Below the pieces are notes generated by a model. It was given only the letters and a program-made list of their open reading frames with translations, was not told the origin of the DNA and made no database searches. 64,000 bases of DNA from Diphasiastrum complanatum (Eukaryota; Streptophyta; Lycopodiopsida; Lycopodiales; Lycopodiaceae), in assembly GCA_029204225.1 (NCBI GenBank), contig CM055109.1, positions 17,539,590-17,603,589 on the forward strand, in the 5' to 3' direction. Below are positions 36,201 to 48,400 of the stretch, in pieces (within the stretch, counting starts at the first letter, position 1; the number at the start of each line of letters is the position of its first letter). A program made the translations under genes and the position numbers.

Positions 36201-39200
36201 AACCATTACGAGCGCATTGCAGGTGATAAGCTAACCTTTCATAGCATGTTGGTTGACTCCTAGTATGTTGGTTTCATTTCTTGATAGAGTTGTTTCTCTG
36301 ACATGCCAATTTTAAACCTTGCAGACGAAGATATCCGATTTGGAGCGCCAGGTTGACTTGCCTACGGACAGCACCCATCCCATGCCTGCAGATGACCTGG
36401 GCACACAGTTGATGGCAGAGAGAGAGAGGGAGCTTGCCGAGATGAGAGAGAGAGAGCTTGGGCTTGAGCACAGAGAGCCCCCATTGTATGAGGCAGATGA
36501 GCCAGTGTCAGAGGATGAGCATGATGAGGATGAGCCCATTCAGGTTGTGTTTGCCAGACCAGAGAGGGATGAGGCAGATTATACAGGTGCAGGGCACACG
36601 CCACGGGCAGGGGTCACAGGTGGACACATGGCACATATTATACCGGCAGATAGGCAGGGCACACAGGGGGGGGCAGTGGCATACCTACCTATGTCGACAT
36701 GATGGAGGAGGCTCTTGATAGAGGGCAGAGTGGTTTAGATGCCGGTCCCGCAGATGTTTGGATGCGTGCAGCACAGAGTCATGGCCGTTACTACGACAGC
36801 ACACCAGAGGAGGCACCTGATGACTTTCATTGCACAGATTGGGAGGCCATGCAGGGTCTACAGGGTGCACATGATGAGGCACAGGATGAGGCTTGGGTTG
36901 ATTCAGGGGTTGGTGCACAGGATGATTCAGAGGTTGGTGCACAGGATGATTTAGAGGCTGGTGCACAGGATGAGTCCCAGAGCCCAGAGCATTTGTATTC
37001 GGATGCCCAGCTGGCCAACTTGGTTGCCACATTGGATTCAGAGGCCCATCAGATGCGGAGTGTCAGGGCGCCCCCATCATCTCTTGCCAGCATGCCACAC
37101 ACAGAGTCCCAGCCAGAGCAGCCGCATGAGGTGCCTACAGTTCCTCCAGCTCCTCAGAGGGTGTATGTGCGTCGCACAGCTCCTCCAGTGCCACCGATGC
37201 CATTTAGGCCTGCAGCCCCTCCATCGCCGTCCACTTCTGCAGCACCAGGTCTCCATGGCAGGCCACCATCTGTGCCCAGGTTTTCTCTTGCAGCGCCCAC
37301 ATCCACAGTGGCTCCTCCAGTGGCAGCACCCACGTCACATCCTCCTCCTTTGGCAGCACCCAAGATGTACCAGTACCGGCCACCACAGCGCCCCTTTCAG
37401 TACATATCGCCACTGTACTCGCCTCCTGCACAGCCAGTTCCTCCACCTGCAGCAGCCCCATGGGCACACACTCCACGAGCTCATCCTCCTCGCTCAGTTG
37501 CACAGGGAGTTCCCTCTTTTGCTTCCCTATCCCAGCCGGCCTCAGCTTGGGCCCAGCCTAGCCAGCCAGGTGATTTGCATGGGGGTGACGAGGCATTGAC
37601 AGCTCCTCTTGTCCGCAAGAGACCAGGGAGGCCCAAGGGTGCACCGAACAAGAAAGGCAAGGCACAGAAACTGCCAGGGAGGAGAGGACGACCACGCAGG
37701 GCTCTAGGTACAGGTAGAGGTGCAGTATCACAGCCAGTTGGAGCAGTTGTTGTTGGTTTGGCCTGCTTGGGGGGCTGATGCGGAGGTTGATTGGGAGGAT
37801 GAGGATGACGAGTCTTCCCCCTCGGATACACAGCCCATGCCAGTTCCAGACAGGCAGAGCTATCGGCTGCGAGAGTCAGCTCGGGGCCCTGAGTTGTCTC
37901 TAGAGCATTCGTCTGAGTCAGAGCCAGAGCATTGATTGTGGCTCTGTTGTTTTAGTTTCAGTAGTTTGTCGTCTCTAGCAGACGGTCTACCATTGTACTC
38001 AGATGATTTTTCACATTATATACAGTGTTTGGCCTACATTATTTGCTGCACATTGTGCGTATGTCGCTCTGTACATGTGATGCTTTATTTTATGTTGAAG
38101 AATTCTATGTGCGTGTCTGAATCCTATTTTCATTTAATTTCGTTTGAAGTGAATGCTAGCTTCACATATATGCACCTACATCATGAGCACAACAATCACC
38201 CCTACACCCCAAACGACATTTCATAAACACATGTAATACATCTGCATTTAAAAAAATTACAGACATTGCATCTTACATGACCAGGCTCGCGTTGCACAAA
38301 AAACAACTATGTATATATTCAACCGTTGTATCAGGATAACATCACATATACTGTCATTTTTTTAAGCAGCCATCTAGTTATTTGCTGCACCATAAACTGC
38401 CGAAAACTACATAGCAATAGTCCGCCACATACGGGTGGACCTCATCTATTCTAAACATCCCTCACTGATCCTCCACCAACTCCTCGCCGTCGTCTGGTGC
38501 ATTGTTTTGTCGCTCTTGCTCTGCCTCCCGGTTAGCCCGAGCTGCCTCCTGGTTAGCCCGACGTCTGGCCGCCCTTTCCCTGACCATGATGAGCTGCCGT
38601 CGTGTGAAATTCATTCCGATCTGCTCATCCAGATCCAGCTGGACAGCGGGGACAGGATCCACAGCGGGGGCGGGTGGCTCCGGTTCTCGATTTCTCTGTC
38701 GAGTCTGTCGCAGCATCTCTCGGATATCTGCCTCTTGCTTACGATGCCTCTCGTTGTGCCTTCGGATATCTTCCTCAAGCTTTCTCCTGGCTTCGCCCTC
38801 GGGCTTCGGTGGTATGCGCTCAGCCATCTCGATTGACCTTCTCCTCACAGCACCCTGATCATTGAACACCCTCTCACAGCACCCTGGCTCTCAAACAGCC
38901 TCTCACAGCCTGTCACCGGCTCTCGCTTGCTCTCTCACTGTCTATCACTAGCCCTCTCACAGCCTCTGAAAATGTCGACCACAATGGCATTGTGAGTGCC
39001 TATTTATCCCCACAGCCTGATCGGCCATGTGGATCCCCATCATCCCTCCATGTGCCTCCGTACCTGCCCCCATGTGATGCTCCCCCCTGTGTTGGTCTCC
39101 CATTGGGCCCATGGTCTGCTCACCCACAATGCCCATGTGCCTCTGTACTTGCCCCCATGTGATGCTACCACCCTGTGTTGGTCTCCCATTGGCCTCTCGG

Positions 39201-39462
39201 TCTACTCACTCGCAGTGCCCATGTGCCATTGCAACAGTCCCCTGCAACATGTACTGTACCCTCTTTTTTTACACCCAGAACCCCCTTTTTTTACTTTTTT
39301 TTGTCCTTTTTTGGTAGTTAATATGCAAAAAAAAATTACTAAAAATATATTAAAAAATAAAAAAAAATATTAAAAATGGTACCGCCCTGGTACCGCGGAT
39401 CCCAGGGCGGTACCGTACCGGCAGTACCACTGATATGGTACCGGCGGTACCAGAGGGTACTA

Positions 39463-39499
<37 letters not shown>

Positions 39500-42400
39500 C
39501 AGGGATGCGCGTCCGGGCCGGACGCGTCCCATTTTTATTTATTTTAAATTTTTTTTTAGACTAAATAACACTAAAAAAACTAAAAAATAAAAAAAGTGAA
39601 CGCGTCCGGACCCCCGGACGCACCCTAGCGCGTCCGCGCCCGGACGCGGACGCGCGTCCGGACGCAGCGTCCGCTACCTTAGATATATATATCATAGGTC
39701 CCGCGGTACTGGGTACCGCGGATTCCGGTACCGCGGGACCATACTGGTACCGCGGTACCATGATGGTACCGCGGTACCACAATATAATAATATATTTATT
39801 ATTTAATATTTTTTTTAATTTTTTTTACCTAAACCTACCCGCCCCCCTCGCATTTCCTCTGAAATTTTTTTGCGCCCTCTCCGCCCTGCCATCGCTGCTG
39901 GTTTTTCTTGCCTGCCTTTGATTCCTTGCGTCGCCCATCGCCCACGCAACGCCCTGCCTTGCATCTGATTTCCTTTGCCCTGCATTCGCCCATTTTCAGC
40001 GTCTCTCCAACAGTGAACCCTGCTGTTTTTTTTCCAGCAATCCATCCCTCATTTCATCTGCAATGGTGCAATCCGACCTTTCCGGTCTGTGGGACGAGGT
40101 AAACATTGTCAGGCGGATCCTTGAACACCCTCTCACAGCACCTTGATCCTTGAACACCCTCTCACAGCACCCTGGCTCTCAAACAGCCTCTCACAGCCTG
40201 TCACCGGCTCTCGCTTGCTCTCTCATTGTCTATCACTAGCCCTCTCACAGCCTCTGAAAATGCCGACCACAATGGCATTGTGAGTGCCTATTTATCCCCA
40301 CAGCCTGATCGGCCATGTGGATCCCCATCATCCCTCCATGTGCTTCCGTACCTGCCCCCATGTGATGCTCCCCCCTGTGTTGGTCTCCCATTGGGCCCAT
40401 GGTCTGCTCACCCACAATGCCCATGTGCCTCTGTACTTGCCCCCATGTGATGCTACCCCCCTGTGTTGGTCTCCCATTGGCCCCTCGGTCTGCTCACTCG
40501 CAGTGCCCATGTGCCATTGCAACAGTCCCCTGCAACATGTACTGTACCCTCTTTTTTTACACCCAGAACCCCCTTTTTTTACTTTTTTTTGTCCTTTTTT
40601 GGTAGTTAATATGCAGAAAAAAATTACTAAAAATATATTAAAAAATAAAAAAAAATATTAAAAATGGTACCGCCCTGGTACCGCGGATCCCAGGGCGGTA
40701 CCGTACCGGCGGTACCACTGATATGGTACCGGCGGTACCATACCAGCGGTACCAGAGGGTACTATGATATATATATATATATATATATCTCAAAGTATTT
40801 TTTTCAGCAAATGGTGTGAAACTTCAAAAGTTTTGTTTGGTACTAGTAGTTGTCAAGCTAAAGTCCTTGAGATGATTCTTATTGTGCAGGAAGTTGCTGT
40901 TAAAAAGTTTTTGGATCAAGACATTTCAGGAGATGCTTTAGAAGAGTTTAGAAGAGAGGTGAGAATGTAACCTTTGAGAATGGTGGTGTTGGGTATTACT
41001 GGTAAAATGATCCGTTCAAAGATGATAAATGAGTAGGTCTTTTTTGAGGGTAATAAAACCTTTCAAAATTTTTGCGGAGGATTGCAGGTCAGGATAATGA
41101 GGAGGTTACGCCATCCCAATGTGGTCCTTTTTATGGGTGCAGTAGCTCGTGCTCCAAATCTTTCTATTGTAACGGAATATTTGCCTAGGTAATATTTTTA
41201 CTCATCTGTACATTGTTTAGCTACTGTGCTCACTTTTAGTTTTTTCTTGTGACTTTGAGGTAGCTGTGGAGTTGGTGTTTTTAATAATCCTAACTTCTTT
41301 TTTGGTACCCCTCTGACCTATTTTTTGCATTCTACTATTCCTATTGCCTCTTTTGTGTCTCTTTTTCCTTGTTTCCTTTATTATTTTAAATTTTCCTTAT
41401 GTTATTAGACCTATATGGAGCTGTATGCACATACTAATGATGAGTAACTAATCATAGAAGCACAGAATTATGCTGCGTTCCGGAACGCTCGTTCTGAGAT
41501 CCTGGAGTGTTCCGGATTGGAATGCTACAAATTTTGTATTTTTGTATTTTTTGGTTTTTTTTTTAATCTATTTGTTGGGGTGAGAAATCCATTGTTTTTA
41601 GAGTAGGATTCTATTATGGATCTTGTCCTATTTGTCTACCTATTTCTATTGTGCTTGCTGCATCTGCCCACATCCACTCTACTACAGATTAGATTCATCT
41701 TGCATCTCTTATGGAACCTGTAGGCTGCATCTCTCTCCATATCATGAACATGTGTCTTCTAGGAAAAATGCTACACTTAATTCTGAACTTTTTTGCTATA
41801 TGCATTAAATCTGATGCAAAAGTATCACAATGGTGAGAAAATACACTCATCTAGTTGCCAAGACTGTTTGCATCTTGATTGATGAAACTAATTGTGAAAG
41901 TTTGTAGCAATTACATTTGGATGTTATAGTTGTATCTTTAACCTATGTGTTATATACATCTTGGGTTTTTCCATTTGTTTGTCTGTTATTTTTTGTTTTG
42001 CATTTCGCATACTATGGTTGGAATTTTGGCAGGCCTATTTTATATTATTCCAGACTTAGAAGCCCGTTCTGACCAAAATGGGTCGGAATTTTCCGCTCTG
42101 CCTGTTCCGTACGTTCCGGAACATACTGGGTCGGAACGAGTAACTGTTAATGTAAATTTAAAAAAAACGATATACGACGATGAGAAAATAGCAGTTGAAA
42201 TCCTGGGGCGTCTACAGTTTGTGTGTTGGAGAAACCCCAATTTAGGAGTCTTGATACGAAACTTAATTGTACCCACGGACAAAAGATGAGCATGAGATCC
42301 TAACTCAACTGACAATTTATTGCTTTGTTTGCTGGAGTATGCTGCTGAGGATATAACTTTCAAATAGTGCATATCAGTCGCTGAGTACTGGGAGTATCAT

Positions 42401-45400
42401 CTTTGAGAAATTTCAAGTGCCCTTGATCTTGACTTAGAGCGGAGCCCCCCTTGCTCTTAGTGCTGTTAACTTTGGATTTTTCAACCCTGGGGCGTCTACA
42501 GTTTGTGTGTTGGAGAATGAGAAAGAAAAATTGATATATGACGATGAGAAAATAGCGGTGCCTCTCTGAATTAGGGGGAATGAGGAAGAAAACTTTCTTT
42601 GGCAGTCGTAACAATTTTTTTTGATCAAACTATTATGGAGAATACCTTTTGAATACCTTATGAGCACTGCGTAGCAGTTCCTCTATTTTACGGAAGTGAT
42701 AATTAACCCTTTGTAAAAAAACGTATTTTGAATTTTTTTTTTTTGAGGGCATCGTTCCGGAACGGAGCACTTTTCGTTCCGGAACGGGCAACTAAGATTC
42801 CACACATACGCATATTTTGAGCGATAAACCAAGTTCTTGTTGGAGCAATTTTTGTATTGATTTGGATGCCCTGCAATTGGTGTGAAAAACAACGGATCTG
42901 AGCGGAACCATAAATTTCAGAACACTTTCCAAGACCATCGATCAGCAGAGAAACTAGCCCTCATTGGTCACAATGCAACAACATGGCACAATGAGTTATA
43001 CTACCAGTCAAGAGGGGATTAGAAGCAGCAATTGAGTAAAAAGGGGCATGGAGAAATGGGTTTAGGGTTTAGGCTCAAGTATGTTGCAGCATACAAAAGC
43101 ACCACATAATTGTCCAGCAAAGTCTCACCATTTTCTGTGCTGTATTCCAGAGGGACATGTTTTGCCATTGATGAATAATCTGACTACAGTTTGAAGTAGA
43201 TTAAGAATAATATCCTGAAAGCTGAGATGTCTTAAACACATGGGGCTTCAGCCTTAAAAGGAAAATGAGATATTTGCACCTCAGGAATGGGGAGTTGGTG
43301 CTGATAAGGAAACAAGGCATGAATACTGCTTTTCGAACCAGGTGGGGGGTAGCATATTTACTAGGGCAAGTAATCTTTTCATGTACTACAGAGCCCTGGA
43401 TTCTGACACATAATAGAATTCAAAAAATTCATCGGAAGTCTTTGAAAAATGGATCTCCAACAAAGTGAGCCGGAAATGGGGGTTGCGGCTGTCAAATTTT
43501 TTTTACACAGCGTTCCGGAATGTGGGAGGTCCGTAATGGCGTTCTGGTGCAACTTAGATACTAATTTACACTAATGGGCGGTGAGTAGCAAGTTGCAAGG
43601 CCGCCTTCATCTTGCAGTCTGGTCTAATAAGTTGTAGCCAAAGCAAGCAATAGGCAATTATTATGCCACCATCACAGTCATAATAAGGATGAGGATGAAG
43701 AATCAACCCATCTTCTGACAAGGATTGTAGCTGGTCGGAGGGTCCAAGCTAGAGCAAGCTTATGGAAATGCCAAGTTACAACCAATAAGATTAATTGACT
43801 TTTTTAATCGAGAGGGACTTAGTAGGTCAAATGATATGGTCTACTAACAAACAATAACAAGTATGTCTCTAATTCCCCTTCTAAAAGAGACATTGTCCTC
43901 AATGTCATTATAAAGAAAATGCAACAAAAGATAGAAACTTTTGAAAGATGGATACATCAAAGAAGGTGTATGCTGATGTAAAAGTTGCAAAAACTAGAGC
44001 AAAATATTACCGGTTGCCTATGTCATACATGCATGCCAACCTTGCTAAACTATAAGTGTTCAATCATAATATAATTAAACCTGTCTATACCAAAAGATCT
44101 CTAGAAGCCAATCTGTGTGTGAAAGAACATGCATGAGTAGAGTTATCATAGTGCTTGAGAAGCTGCTACAAAATGAGTGGAACACTGTCCCATATAAGAA
44201 CCTCTAGAGGAACATGAGCCTCTGCCTGAGCTGTCGGATTCAAAAGATTGGCTAAATGTATGAGCGGCAATACCTTAACTTATCATTTTTGTGTCGCATA
44301 ACAACTATTATCAATTTCTCATACGACTCATCTCCAGGATCCAGTTACTAAACCTTATCTGGAACAACCTGGGGCTCATCTGTAACAATATGTACATCAT
44401 CTACATGTACATGTCATATGACACACCAGTAGTTAAACATTCTTCAATCAGACTTCTCTTGTCATTTGCTATTGTAGCAGATTTAGAGATACATCAAATG
44501 GATGTACAAACAACATATCTTAATGGAGTTATCGAAGAAGATATTTAGATGATGCAACCCGAAGGTTATAATATCAAAGGCAAACAAAATCATGTATGTA
44601 AACTCCACAAAGCACTTTATGGCTTGAAGCAATCACCTCGAGCATGGTTTCAAAGGATCAACACTTTTCTTATCGCTCATGGCTATAAATCAAGCACTTC
44701 AAATTCTAATGTCTACTTCAAGTCAGTGCAACATTCTTTTATTATTATCACTTTGTATGTGGACGACACACTGCTTTTCAGCAAAAGTATCGATCTAATA
44801 AAAGAAGCTAAATCAATGTTGTCTTTAGAATTCGACATGACCGATCTGGGCGAAGCTCATTGCTGTCTAGGTATACAAATCCAAAGAGACAAAAAGCAGA
44901 AGTTGATTTACATTACTCAACAAAGATACATTCACAATATGTTGATCAAATATAATCTGATGAATTGCAAATTAGCTCACTCATTGATGGACCCAGCATT
45001 CAAATTGTCGAAGGACCAATGTCCTCAGACGACTGAAGAGGAGTAGATGCGTGAGTATCCTTATCATTCGATAATAGGATCTCTTATGTACGCGATGATC
45101 TGTACCAGACCAGACATAGCTTTTACAATCAGTTCCTTAAGTCAGTTTATGACTAATCTTGGTATTACACATTGGAAAGCTCTTATCAGAGTTATGAGAT
45201 ACATTTGAGCTACTATGGACTTTTGCATTTGTTATGGATCAATCAACAACGACAAACTCAATATTCTCAGTGGTTATTTAGATGCAAGTTGGGTAGGAGA
45301 TGTAGACACTCGTAAATCCACTTCTGGATTTACATTTCTCAACAACACTCCTATTTCATGGAACAGTCGCAAGCGAACTTCGATAGCTCTATCTTCTATT

Positions 45401-48400
45401 GAATCAGAGCATATCATAGCCTCTCAAGCTACAAATTAAGCAATATGGCTGAGAAACTTACTTTCAGATGTTTGTCTGGAACAATATGCTCCAACAATTT
45501 TATTTTGTAATATTCAAAGTGCTATTGCTTTCTTAGCCAACCCTAGTTTTCATTCTAGGAGTAAGCACATTAAAATTAAGTATCACTATGTCAGAAGCAA
45601 AGTTCTCGACAAAGAGGTAAACTTGCAGTATTGTCGAACGACAACAAATAGCACTAAGCTTTACAAAATTTAGCATGTCCATGTACACGATACAAGTACA
45701 CAATTTTACCCTCGGTAGAATGATTCATTCCATGGAGATCTACCTCTACATACATAGTACATGTGGGGTTGCCTCGACCAACATGGCTATACTGGGACAA
45801 TTGACATGCGTTAGTTGTGCGTACTTACAACTAACACAGGTCACTAAACAAGAGTTTCCCCGTGCCAATAGCTTTGGACTAGCACTTCATCCCATATAAT
45901 GAGATCACCTCCTCAAGTTAGTCATCGTGTGCCTTTGTTGATAATCTGACAGTTAGGAAGGAACCAGTTAAATAATCTTTGGCCCCATCCATCTGTGCAT
46001 GAGCTCCTCACAGTTTTTATTATTTATATATCCTTTGTTAGATGTGTTATTGATTGCAAACCTTTTCCAGCTATGTACTTTGATTCATGCATAATTAGTG
46101 TTCTTGCCATTCTGCTTGTCATATTCTACTAGTCTTACATTGCGTTCGAATTATCTTACCTGTTCCTAAATGTACTGTGCACAGTTTTTTAATAATAGCA
46201 TTCTGCATGTGTATGAAAGTAAATGATTTAGTTATGTCTTGGTCATCCGACTTAGACAAAATTACCAAGGATTTGACTGATGTTAGTGACTTAACCTGAT
46301 TCCTATAGACTGACATGTGTCCAGATTTCTAAGACTGAGAATTCATCCAGAGATGTTAATTTGCCAGCTTAACAGATCGTATTCTCTGGGTTACACACGA
46401 TCTTTTGAATCATGATATATGACCCTTTTCAGTCTGTGTATGGTACCACGTAGTGGAGTGTTCTGTGGAGGATGGTTCTTTCCTGTAGTTGGACTCCAAA
46501 ATTTGTGGAAAATTCCCCTAGCCCCATCCTCTTGGAGCCACTTCTATACACCAGGTCCTGCACCTATTGTTTGATGGGAATCTTCAAAATTTTCTAATTC
46601 CCTAGTCATCATCAGTTCGAGGGGTGTTATTTCTCATTTTTTTATTATTATCTGAAAACAAGCAAGCTTTTGCAAGGATGGTGCTCATTGCAAGGGGCTC
46701 TGCCTCTTTTAGCAATATGGAAGGAATTGTGTGTGATTCATGTTTAAGAAGGGCTCATATGTTAGCTTGACAAGAATGTCACAACTCTAGAGGAAACCCT
46801 ATATTGGCTTGTCCTATTCTTACTATATTCCTTCCATTTTCTATAAAACAGATTTGAAGAAATGGAGACTAGCTTACTGTGTAAGCACACAATGCTGCAA
46901 CAGTCTTCTTTGTTAAGCTTTCTTCCCCACCCATGTAAAGCTACAATGGAGAAGGGCAAACTCAGTGCTTCTGGTCCACTACGGGCTGCCGTAGAGAAGA
47001 ATTTTTCTCAAAGAAAAGATGATTTTTTTGTACTGTCAAGCTGTCAGCGTCTTTTAATCACTGATTTTTAAGCCATTAGATTGAACACGAGATGCCTTTA
47101 CTTTTTATCAAATGAGTGCTCTTGTTCCATCTTGTGTACACTGTAGTTGCCTTGGTGGGTTCTTGAAAGTCGTCACCCCACTTTGAAGTTTCTAGAGACT
47201 CTCTCAATGCTATCTATATATAAAAAATGTCACTTCATTTTTGGGAGTAATGATCTTAGACTCAGCTGTTTGTGGGTAGTTAGCACAAATAGCCGAAACT
47301 TGCATCTTGTTTGATTTGATTGACGAGTACCATGGCATATAAGACAGGTGGACTGATGATATAAGAGTCGGTCGTTGTGATCAAGCTCTGATGACATGTT
47401 GTAGCAAGAAATGTGCATTGCTTTGACTGAAATTGTGTTGACTGAAATTGTTTTGACTGAAATTGCTTTGACTGAAATTGTGTTTCAAGCCCATTCTCTT
47501 CAAAAAATTGAGGCAGAAGTTTGGATGTTTTCTGGTTTAAGCTCGATGGGATGAATTTTGAAAGAGCATAGATCTTGTTAAATTTCTAGGAGTGTAAATA
47601 GCAATCTTGAGAATAACATTTTTCTCACAATGCTAGTAACTTGCTCTCAACCTCAAACCTTTCATTGGCATGCAACAGAGGAAGTCTCTACAAGTTGATT
47701 CATCGGCCAAATAACGAGCTAGATGAGAGAAGAAGATTGCGGATGGCCCTTGATGTGGTCGGCCTTTTCACCCATGAAGATGTTTTAAACTCTATGAATT
47801 TTGTTTTGATATATTGTTTGGTGCTAAAAAATGACAGAACTTTGATCAATTTACAGCAGAAACAAAACCTTTAAGATTTTGTTTTGCTATATTTTTTGGT
47901 GCATAATGTGTTGACACTTTTACATGTTGAGCATTGAAAAGCTTAGAAAGACCTAATGCAAACTGGGCAATAAGAATATCAGTTCAAGAAATCATGTTAG
48001 CATAACCATTGGTAATATGACTCTTCTTTGTGTTTCAGGCCAGAGGTATGAATTATTTGCACAATAGCACCCCCATCATTGTCCATCGTGACTTAAAATC
48101 TCCCAACCTTCTGGTTGACAAAAATTGGGTGGTGAAGGTATGGACTCAAGATCTCCTCAAGTTGAATCTGTATGAGGATATTGGCAATATGTGTGGTTTA
48201 ATTCTAATGTGCTTTCTTGTAGTGGCTTTTTGAATATAGCTTTCTCAATCATTCACACATGGATTATATGCGTTATCGCTTGCAAACTTTTCAATCAACC
48301 ATTATATCTCTCTTTTGAAGTTTGGAAGGGAAAGATAATATAGTTGAAGCCATTTTGTGAACTTTTGCCATTCAATATGCTGATACAATAAACATAATAA

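Larger units (their letters stand above)
33283..39464 (+). mobile_element. hAT-superfamily DNA transposon, complete ends, two genes
   Basis: About 6182 bp from CATAGGTCCCG to GGGTACTATG, short imperfect inverted ends (CATAG..CCC), flanked by ATATATAT on both sides, consistent with an 8-bp hAT target duplication but not provable inside a TA tract. Both ends carry clusters of GGTACCGCGGTACC-type palindromes. Internally it has a DUF659/hATC transposase gene (33635-37935, +) and a convergent 121-aa ORF (38827-38462, -). GC content is far above the surrounding intron. The boundaries are confirmed by the deletion derivative at 39693-40766, which shares both ends. Confidence 0.9.
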
